From: Nostoc sp. HK-01
GTDB lineage: Bacteria; Cyanobacteriota; Cyanobacteriia; Cyanobacteriales; Nostocaceae
DNA length: 64,000 bases
Assembly: GCA_003990705.1 (NCBI GenBank)
Contig: AP018318.1
Span: forward strand, 5,505,001-5,569,000
Reading direction: 5' to 3'
Position numbers and translations under genes: made by a program. The notes below the pieces were generated by a model, which ran no database searches, was not told the DNA's origin, and saw nothing but the letters and a program-made list of their open reading frames with translations. Shown piece by piece: positions 57,972-64,000 of the stretch (within the stretch, counting starts at the first letter, position 1; each line of letters opens with the position of its first letter).

Positions 57972-58544
57972 TTATTCATTAATATTTGGATTAATATCGC
58001 TATTTTGCTCATTTGTAGCATGATTCAGATATGTATCAAAATCAATATTCAACGAGTCTCCGCCACTTTCATTGAGTACATTTCCAGCAACTAATCCCCG
58101 TCGATTCATTAATCTTCTCAAGGTTGCCTTCGCATTACTACCACGCTTGAGAGTGAATAACAAAGAACTATCTGTACAAGGAGCATTTTGATTCACTGCT
58201 GCACATACCACTGGTTCACCTCTGAGGATGCCAGTTTTGATGTACTTTAGTTTGCCATTGTCATAGCTTTTTTGAAATCTCCGCGATACTTCATAACAAC
58301 GGCGTTCCGAATTCCACTCCCTAGTAAAGTAATCCTGCGATGACCATTGAATCATCGGGACTTTCCTACCATCTTGAGTTTGAGCCACTGTTATCGGTAT
58401 ACCCTGACGCTTTTCACACTTGAAGATAGTCCCTCCCGCATAACTGGGCTGATTGATAGTTGCAATCATACCCAACGCAACCACAGAAGTTCCTGCAATC
58501 CCCATTAACCCTTGGCTAAAGAACCCCAATTTTATCCTTAACAC
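57972..58544 (-). CDS. COP23 domain protein
   Basis: A 190-residue exported protein (N-terminal LMGIAGTSVVALGMIATINQ) with the COP23 pattern: FKCEKRQGIPITVAQTQDGR, VPMIQWSSQDYF and ERRCYEVSRRFQ. It has four or more cysteines in the mature part. COP23 was described as a circadian oscillating protein of cyanobacteria. It is the first gene of the exported-protein run. Confidence 0.85.
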   Translation of the reverse strand: MLRIKLGFFSQGLMGIAGTSVVALGMIATINQPSYAGGTIFKCEKRQGIPITVAQTQDGRKVPMIQWSSQDYFTREWNSERRCYEVSRRFQKSYDNGKLKYIKTGILRGEPVVCAAVNQNAPCTDSSLLFTLKRGSNAKATLRRLMNRRGLVAGNVLNESGGDSLNIDFDTYLNHATNEQNSDINPNINE

Positions 58545-59022
58545 TTAACTTCCTCGACAATATCAGGTGTCTTACTGAAAGTGTAAAACAGCATTGACCG
58601 TAAAATCACGGTAATAGTTCCAGCTATACAATTAATTTATCTTAAACCTAGTAGCACTACCCATAGTAAAACTATTTTCGTGAAGTGAAAATTACTTTCA
58701 TCAATGAAAAATTCTGCTTCAAACATAGAATTAATACTGAATTATTGATAAGTAGCAGTTTGGTATTATTTACTCATTAATCCTAATTCCTGCTAGTTCT
58801 AGCTTCTGACTTCTATTTCAATTAGCTTTTTTAGAGATTGCATGTATCAAAGTATATTTTTTAGCTAATTCATCTCAATGACATAAGAAAAACACATATT
58901 CTTCACAATATTGCAATATATTAACCGAGCATGGTTGATTATTTATTACAAGAATTTTTAGTTGTGAATCAATCTGTGAGTTTATTGGTCTTTGTGCTGA
59001 ATCAATATCAGGAGTTATAGAT
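58545..59022. promoter_or_regulatory. Divergent region upstream of the bicarbonate transporter
   Basis: A 478-base AT-rich gap between divergent genes. It should carry the sbtA promoter, in other cyanobacteria controlled by CcmR/NdhR or CmpR. I did not find a clear repressor box by eye. Nothing else coding is seen here. Confidence 0.45.
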
Positions 59023-60000
59023 ATGAATTCTAGTTTAATTCTGTCCAATATATTAAATCCACCAGTGCTATTTTTCTTTTTAGGAATGCTGGCAATTTTT
59101 TTTAAATCCGACCTCGAAATACCTCAACCTTTACCTAAACTATTTTCACTTTACCTGTTACTAGCTATTGGCTTTAAGGGAGGATATGAAATTACACAGA
59201 GTGGCATCAATACAGAAATTTCTCTCACACTTTTGTCAGCAATCCTGATGGCTTCTGCTGTACCTGTGTACTCCTTTTTCATTTTAAAACTCAAACTAGA
59301 CGCATATAATGCAGCTGCGATCGCCGCAACTTATGGTTCTATCAGCGCCGTCACCTTTATTACGGCTCAATCATTTCTTAAAATTCTCAATATTTCCTCT
59401 GGTGGACACATGGTAGCAGCTTTAGCATTAATGGAATCACCTGCAATTATTGTGGGTATTTTGCTAGTAAGATTGTTTGCACCAAATCAAGAAAACAAAA
59501 AAGGAGAATTTGCTTGGGGCGAAGTTTTACGAGAAGCTTTTTTGAATGGTTCAGTTTTTCTCCTCATCGGTAGCGTGATTATTGGAACTCTTACAGGCGA
59601 AAGAGGCTGGGAAAAACTACACCCATTCACCCAAGATATTTTTTATGGGGTTTTAGCCTTCTTTTTACTAGATATGGGTATGGTTGCTGCTAGAAGAATT
59701 AAAGATATGCGGAAGACAGGTTCTTTTTTAATTGCCTTTGCTATATTAATGCCTGTAGCTAATGCAATTATGGGTATAATTCTCGCAAAATTAATTGGTA
59801 TGTCGGCGGGAAATTCCTTACTATTCGCTGTTCTTTGTGCAAGCGCTTCTTATATAGCAGTTCCCGCAGCGATGAGAATGACAGTTCCTGAAGCTAACCC
59901 TAGTTTATATGTATCGATGGCATTAGCTTTAACTTTTCCTTTCAACATTATTATTGGCATTCCTTTGTATTTCAACATTATTAAAGCTATTGGAGTTTAA
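59023..60000 (+). CDS. sbtA: Sodium-dependent bicarbonate transporter SbtA
   Basis: A 325-residue membrane protein with about ten hydrophobic segments. The family pattern includes AIAATYGSISAVTFITAQSF, GHMVAALALMESPAIIVGIL, DMGMVAARRIKDMRKTG and ASASYIAVPAAMRMTVPEAN. SbtA imports bicarbonate with sodium as part of the CO2-concentrating mechanism. The SbtB regulator gene follows after 4 bases. It is somewhat shorter than Synechocystis SbtA (374 residues), mainly in the central loop. Confidence 0.92.
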   Translation: MNSSLILSNILNPPVLFFFLGMLAIFFKSDLEIPQPLPKLFSLYLLLAIGFKGGYEITQSGINTEISLTLLSAILMASAVPVYSFFILKLKLDAYNAAAIAATYGSISAVTFITAQSFLKILNISSGGHMVAALALMESPAIIVGILLVRLFAPNQENKKGEFAWGEVLREAFLNGSVFLLIGSVIIGTLTGERGWEKLHPFTQDIFYGVLAFFLLDMGMVAARRIKDMRKTGSFLIAFAILMPVANAIMGIILAKLIGMSAGNSLLFAVLCASASYIAVPAAMRMTVPEANPSLYVSMALALTFPFNIIIGIPLYFNIIKAIGV

Positions 60001-60004
60001 CCAA

Positions 60005-60298
60005 ATGGAAGCCATCAAAAAAATAGAAATAGTGACAAACTCTTTAGAAATCACTAAAGTTATAGAAATTTTAGAAAAAGTCGGAGTTTCCGGTTACACA
60101 GTAATTGAAGATGTCACAGGTAAAGGAGATAGAGGTAAAGTTTTTAATGATTTAGAAACTCATGTACTCACTAATGGATATGTGATAAGTGTTTGCACAC
60201 ATGAACAAGAACAAAAATTAGTAACAGCAATTGAGCCAATTCTGAAAAAATTTGGAGGTGTGTGTATTGTCTCTGATGCCAAGTGGATTGCACATTAG
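60005..60298 (+). CDS. sbtB: PII-like regulator SbtB
   Basis: A 97-residue protein from the ATG at 60005 (MEAIKKIEIVTNSLEITKVI), with GVSGYTVIEDVTGKGDRG and HEQEQKLVTAIEPILKKFGG. This matches the PII-like SbtB fold that binds adenyl nucleotides and inhibits SbtA. The redox-sensitive C-terminal loop with two cysteines seen in some SbtB proteins is absent; it ends DAKWIAH. It directly follows sbtA and is probably co-transcribed. Confidence 0.9.
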   Translation: MEAIKKIEIVTNSLEITKVIEILEKVGVSGYTVIEDVTGKGDRGKVFNDLETHVLTNGYVISVCTHEQEQKLVTAIEPILKKFGGVCIVSDAKWIAH

Positions 60299-60386
60299 AT
60301 AAGCTCTGAGGAGACGTATTGATAATATCAGTGTCTCTAAAAATTCCATTTAGTTTATTACTAATATTACTAAGGAGTATTTAACC

Positions 60387-61061
60387 GTGCCAATTAAACG
60401 TATCATTGAGGGGCTGAATGAATTTCATGATAATTATTTTAATACACACCGAGAATTATTTGAAAATTTATCACAAGGTCAAAACCCAGAAGTATTATTT
60501 ATTACTTGCTCTGACTCGCGGATTGATCCTTTTTTAATCACTCAAAGTCAGCCTGGAGATTTATTTGTTATCCGTAATATTGGTAATATTATTCCACCCT
60601 ATGGCTCACCCAATAGCGCTGAAGCTGCGGGAATCGAATATGCAATTCAAGCTTTAAATATTGATGATATAGTGATTTGTGGTCATTCTCATTGCGGTGC
60701 GATGAGAGGATTATTACAAATAGGTAGTTTGGCACAGCAAATGCCTTTAGTTTATGACTGGTTAAGGCATTACGCTGAACCGACTCGCCGTTTAGTTATG
60801 GATAACTACAAAGACTATCCAACTGACAGGCTGTTAAAAATTGCCATTGAACAGAATGTACTAACGCAGATAGAAAATCTAGAAACCCATCCAATTATTC
60901 GTTCTCGACTTCACAGCGGTCAATTGACTCTTCATGCGTGGATTTATGAAATTGAGAGTGGTGAAGTTTTTGCTTATGATGCTGACAATGGTCAATTTAA
61001 GATTTTGGAAAATCGACCATTCCCTGTCCCAAATCCTTTGATTGGTGTATATTCAGAGTAA
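60387..61061 (+). CDS. Beta-carbonic anhydrase
   Basis: A 224-residue beta-class enzyme. Zinc ligands and active-site residues are Cys41, Asp43 and Arg45 in TCSDSRID, and His100 and Cys103 in GHSHCGAM. It interconverts CO2 and bicarbonate. It lacks the C-terminal extension of carboxysomal CcaA and has no signal peptide, so it should be cytosolic or bound to another structure. It lies 88 bases after sbtB, on the same strand. Confidence 0.93.
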   Translation: MPIKRIIEGLNEFHDNYFNTHRELFENLSQGQNPEVLFITCSDSRIDPFLITQSQPGDLFVIRNIGNIIPPYGSPNSAEAAGIEYAIQALNIDDIVICGHSHCGAMRGLLQIGSLAQQMPLVYDWLRHYAEPTRRLVMDNYKDYPTDRLLKIAIEQNVLTQIENLETHPIIRSRLHSGQLTLHAWIYEIESGEVFAYDADNGQFKILENRPFPVPNPLIGVYSE

Positions 61062-61078
61062 TTCATTATTGATGTTGG

Positions 61079-61118
61079 ATAGGGTAATAATGAGAATTTA
61101 AACTCATTATTACCCTAT
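61079..61118 (+). terminator. Strong hairpin after the carbonic anhydrase gene
   Basis: A perfect 16-bp inverted repeat, ATAGGGTAATAATGAG (61079-61094) and CTCATTATTACCCTAT (61103-61118), with an 8-base loop, placed between the anhydrase and pxcA genes. No long T run follows; it may act as a terminator or as a processing site. Confidence 0.7.
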
Positions 61119-61147
61119 CTTAATGATAGATTACCCTAAATACGGCA

Positions 61148-62422
61148 ATGAAGAATTTTTTGTTTATAAAGAATAGTGATTTGCTGCTGCAAAAAGTATC
61201 TGAATATTGGGAAGTGATGAAGCAATGGTTTATTAATACACCAGAGCGATCGCTTGCACAAGCTTGCGAGGCTGCACAGAAAATCAGGAATATTGAAATA
61301 GAGCATTTCAACGGTCAAATCATTGCTGCTACATCCGTAAATGAGACCCCAAATGTCATGTCTTATTGGCAGAGTATACTTACACAAAATTTAACTATTA
61401 TTAAACTGAGACTAGCGGAATTCCAGTCTAGTCGCTCACTACTAGAAATTTCTAATCCAGTTTTATTAATTAAGCTCCAGTTTATTGATGAAGTCATTGA
61501 TAAATATCAGCAACAAACAGTAATAATTAGCAATATAAACAAACAATCAATCTCGCAACCTAAACCCATAAGAATTGACAGTGAAATTTATCAAAATACA
61601 TCTAATCTAATCAATCCTAGCAGCAATCAAAGTATAGGATTTCTTCCCAGTTCTATCGGTAGAACAATTAATAGAATTACCACTGACTTTTCTCCCCAAG
61701 CTGAAGCCGACTTTATTCGTAACTACCACATTTCTCAAAATCGGACGAGAACCTCGATTAGGTTTTTAATCCTGCTCATGGTTATTCCCTTATTAACACG
61801 GCAATTATCTAAAGAATTTTTAGTTAGTCCGATAGTAGAGCGTGTTAGGAGTCAACAAATTACTCTAGTGTTTATCAATTCTGAAATGGAAGAAGAAGCT
61901 TTTAAAGAGTTAAAAATTTTTGAGGAAAAATTAAAATTTCAAACTCTACTCAAAAAAGCTCCCATTTTGTCTTCAGAAGAAATAGAGAGAAATATTAAGG
62001 AAAAAGCTATAGAAATAGCTCAAGAATTTCGGTGGAAAAGTAAAGATGCTATTAGTAATGTTTTTGCTGATTTAATTTCCTTAGTAGCGTTTGCAGTAGT
62101 AGTAGTTAATGGGAAGAAAGAAATTGCGGCTATTAAGTCGTTTATAGATGAAATTATCTTTGGTTTGAGCGATAGTGCCAAAGCCTTTGTAATTATTTTG
62201 TTCACCGATATATTTGTCGGTTTCCACTCACCGCACGGTTGGGAAGTCATTCTTGAAGGTTTAGCCGAGCATCTTGGTGTAGCAGCAAATGAAAGTTTAA
62301 TATTTCTATTTATTGCTACATTTCCGGTGATTTTAGATACAGTTGTTAAATATTGGATATTCCGTTACCTCAGCCGCTTATCACCTTCAGCACTAGCTAC
62401 ATACAAAGAAATAAACGAGTAG
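61148..62422 (+). CDS. pxcA: Proton extrusion protein PxcA (CemA family)
   Basis: A 424-residue protein. A long hydrophilic N-terminal half (FLFIKNSDLLLQKVSEYW) precedes the CemA-type C-terminal membrane part (RFLILLMVIPLLTRQLSKEF, SAKAFVIILFTDIFVGFHSP, GWEVILEGLAEHLGVAANES). PxcA mediates light-induced proton release, which supports Na+-dependent bicarbonate uptake. Its place after sbtA-sbtB-anhydrase is therefore meaningful. Confidence 0.93.
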   Translation: MKNFLFIKNSDLLLQKVSEYWEVMKQWFINTPERSLAQACEAAQKIRNIEIEHFNGQIIAATSVNETPNVMSYWQSILTQNLTIIKLRLAEFQSSRSLLEISNPVLLIKLQFIDEVIDKYQQQTVIISNINKQSISQPKPIRIDSEIYQNTSNLINPSSNQSIGFLPSSIGRTINRITTDFSPQAEADFIRNYHISQNRTRTSIRFLILLMVIPLLTRQLSKEFLVSPIVERVRSQQITLVFINSEMEEEAFKELKIFEEKLKFQTLLKKAPILSSEEIERNIKEKAIEIAQEFRWKSKDAISNVFADLISLVAFAVVVVNGKKEIAAIKSFIDEIIFGLSDSAKAFVIILFTDIFVGFHSPHGWEVILEGLAEHLGVAANESLIFLFIATFPVILDTVVKYWIFRYLSRLSPSALATYKEINE

Positions 62423-62425
62423 CAA

Positions 62426-62608
62426 TCACTCTCCTTCTTCTGTTGACTGAACATGACCGCTAATAATCGTTTGTAATAAATTTTTGATAAACCAGAAAGT
62501 TGCTGATACTAACAACACAATCATTAAACTAGCAAGGGCAGCAAAAGGAGAAACAATCAATAAAATTAACATTGCAAAAATCACGCTAGTAATTAATGTT
62601 TTATTCAT
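62426..62608 (-). CDS. Small membrane protein
   Basis: A 60-residue protein with two hydrophobic segments (VIFAMLILLIVSPFAALASL, IVLLVSATFWFIKNLL) and an acidic end. It is convergent with pxcA, with three bases between their stops. I do not recognise the family; a real gene is plausible because of the RBS-like ACAGGTAC and the amphipathic pattern. Confidence 0.6.
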   Translation of the reverse strand: MNKTLITSVIFAMLILLIVSPFAALASLMIVLLVSATFWFIKNLLQTIISGHVQSTEEGE

Positions 62609-62743
62609 ATCTTTGTACCTGTTGTAGTCTCTGATTTTAGATTAACTAGGAACAGGACTAATAGTCATATATCTAAAAGTAGGCATTTGGATTAAGCTAA
62701 AGTTTACTCAATCAGTTCACCATTACGGCCTATTCAATTTGAT

Positions 62744-63499
62744 ATGAGTCTTTTTTGCCTAGTTCACGGTGCATTTCAAGGCACTTGGTGTTGGGAATTG
62801 CTCACTCCCTACTTAGAAGCACAGGGTCATACAACCCTAGCAATGGATTTGCCAATTGAAAATGCTTCTACTACTTTGTCTCAATTTGCAGATGCAGTTA
62901 TTCAAGTGTTGCCCAAAACTGATGATGATATTGTCCTAGTTGGTCACTCAATGGCTGGTACTATAATTCCTCTGGTTGCAGAAACTGTAAAAGTGCGTCA
63001 ACTAGTTTTTGTTGCTGCACTGCTTCCGTATCCAGGAATTAGTATTCTTGACCAATTTGCTCATCAACTTGATTCAAAGACACTTCAATCGTTGAATTAC
63101 CAGGCAAAAGACTCAAGCAAACTCGAACAGTTCTACGATGAGCCTGGAATGTATGAACCAGATTCTGTGGGTAAAGATTATTCAGACGCAGCCGTGTTAA
63201 GGCAATTTTTCTATCATGATTGTCCACCGGATGTAGCACAGTGGGCGATCGCAAAAAGTCGCTTGCAACTATCTCTGGCTTATATGTTTGAAACGAATCC
63301 TTTAAAAGCTATACCTACAGTTGTGCGTAAATATATTGTTGGTACCAATGACCGAATCATATCTCCTGCATGGTCACGTTACGCTGCACGCAAGCGCTTG
63401 GGAGTTGATGCTATTGAGTTAGCTTCTGGACATTGCCCGCATTTGTCTTGTCCTGAGTTGCTGGCTTCGGTATTATTGCAGGGGACAGGTGATAGGTGA
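62744..63499 (+). CDS. Alpha/beta hydrolase (EstC/HNL-like)
   Basis: A 251-residue hydrolase with FCLVHGAFQGTWCWELLTPY, the nucleophile elbow LVGHSMAGTIIPL, an acid in YIVGTNDRIISPAWS and His in ELASGHCPHLSCPE. It resembles the plant-type hydroxynitrile lyase/methylesterase group. The substrate is not predictable. Confidence 0.87.
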   Translation: MSLFCLVHGAFQGTWCWELLTPYLEAQGHTTLAMDLPIENASTTLSQFADAVIQVLPKTDDDIVLVGHSMAGTIIPLVAETVKVRQLVFVAALLPYPGISILDQFAHQLDSKTLQSLNYQAKDSSKLEQFYDEPGMYEPDSVGKDYSDAAVLRQFFYHDCPPDVAQWAIAKSRLQLSLAYMFETNPLKAIPTVVRKYIVGTNDRIISPAWSRYAARKRLGVDAIELASGHCPHLSCPELLASVLLQGTGDR

Positions 63500-63603
63500 C
63501 AGAATTAAAAGACAATAAATTTAGGGGTGTAAGTGAGCAAAACCCTTAAGGCATATACCCTTACACCCGATCTCAATAATTAACCTTGATGCGTAAGTGC
63601 CTG

Positions 63604-64000
63604 TTATTTAATTATTCCTAAAACAGGTGCTGTTTCAGGCTGGGCAATTTGGGGCGCAAATAATCCCTTGGCGTATATTTGAGGATTGGCTTGGGCAAAT
63701 TGAATATATGATTGGCGTACTTGAGTGTTGACAGCCACAGTTTTCACATCGTACATTTGCGTAGCCAATTTGGGATAGAAACCAAAGCCAATAATCAACA
63801 CCAAGAAACAAGCAGCGATAAATATTTCCCGCGGTTGAGCATCTCGATAGACGGCTTCGCTGGGTAGGAGACAGTCTGTACCGAAGCAAACTGTTCCTTC
63901 ATCTTCTTGATTTTCTAAAGAAGCATTGTTGATATCACAGGTGAGTTCTGCACCAGTACCGTAAAATACCTGTCTCAACATCGAAAGCAGATAAATGGGG
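63604..64000 (-). CDS. ndhD: NAD(P)H-quinone oxidoreductase subunit 4 (NdhD), 5' end beyond window
   Basis: The visible 132 codons, read from the right edge, are [16 protein letters not shown], an acidic loop, [20 protein letters not shown] and [17 protein letters not shown], the C-terminal end of an NdhD proton-pumping subunit of thylakoid NDH-1. The gene is incomplete on the right. Which paralogue (respiratory ndhD1/2 or CO2-uptake ndhD3/4) cannot be settled from this part. Confidence 0.9.
   Translation of the reverse strand, partial: PIYLLSMLRQVFYGTGAELTCDINNASLENQEDEGTVCFGTDCLLPSEAVYRDAQPREIFIAACFLVLIIGFGFYPKLATQMYDVKTVAVNTQVRQSYIQFAQANPQIYAKGLFAPQIAQPETAPVLGIIK

Overview
The window comes from a filamentous, probably heterocyst-forming cyanobacterium (order Nostocales, Nostoc/Anabaena/Calothrix-like). 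This rests on many HIP1 octamers (GCGATCGC), heptameric short tandem repeats (runs like GTCAATG or CAAAAGG) in most gaps, a hormogonium-type chemotaxis operon, NDH-1 subunit D, an SbtA/SbtB bicarbonate module, a PxcA protein, a tocopherol cyclase and a COP23 protein. No database search was possible, so product names rest on motif and family recognition.

Region 1 (1-6679, minus strand) is a complete hmp-type chemotaxis operon, PATAN/receiver - CheY - CheW - MCP - CheA, with CheA running off the left edge. Region 2 (6680-8960) is 2.3 kb without a convincing gene. It holds five dispersed minus-strand units, each ending in an intrinsic-terminator hairpin; at least four look related, so it may be a multicopy small-RNA array.

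Region 3 (8961-26454) is the most interesting. It is a partial extracellular contractile injection system (eCIS/tCIS) locus with two divergent arms. The minus arm encodes a DUF4255 cap protein, sheath, three tube proteins, two tail-assembly-like proteins and a DUF6760 micro-protein. The plus arm encodes a soluble histidine kinase, a NarL-type regulator, a second DUF4255 protein with a long extension, a CIS-type AAA ATPase and three cargo genes. All three cargos share an N-terminal leader; the second and third also share a structured 5' leader and a proline-rich linker. Their C-terminal domains differ: a YopT-like cysteine-peptidase pattern (gene interrupted by an in-frame TGA), a class-3 lipase, and a CheD/CNF1-like deamidase pattern behind a DUF4157 core. 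A DcrB/DUF1795-like protein, the fold of T6SS Eag chaperones, directly follows the lipase. No spike, LysM, baseplate or tape-measure gene is present, so the system must be completed elsewhere.

Region 4 (26552-37646) contains PBP4-type DacB, a frameshifted HEAT-repeat gene, a LOG-family protein, ClpB, GloA, an insertion sequence that splits a 68-codon gene, an HMA-like protein and a membrane-anchored proline-rich protein. Region 5 (37955-51463) contains tocopherol cyclase, tRNA-Arg(CCT), YdcF and DUF2288 proteins, an AI-2E-type permease, the lipid operon plsX-fabH-fabD-plsC, PepA, a Uma2 protein, an EcsC-like protein, a hydrolase and a second acyltransferase.

Region 6 (51839-64000) contains MetG, a NYN-domain protein coupled to an LptC-like lipoprotein, a minus-strand run of four exported proteins (two trypsin-like proteases and a COP23 protein among them), then sbtA-sbtB-beta-carbonic anhydrase-pxcA, which together would handle bicarbonate uptake, CO2/bicarbonate interconversion and proton balance. 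A small membrane protein, an alpha/beta hydrolase and the 3' end of ndhD close the window.
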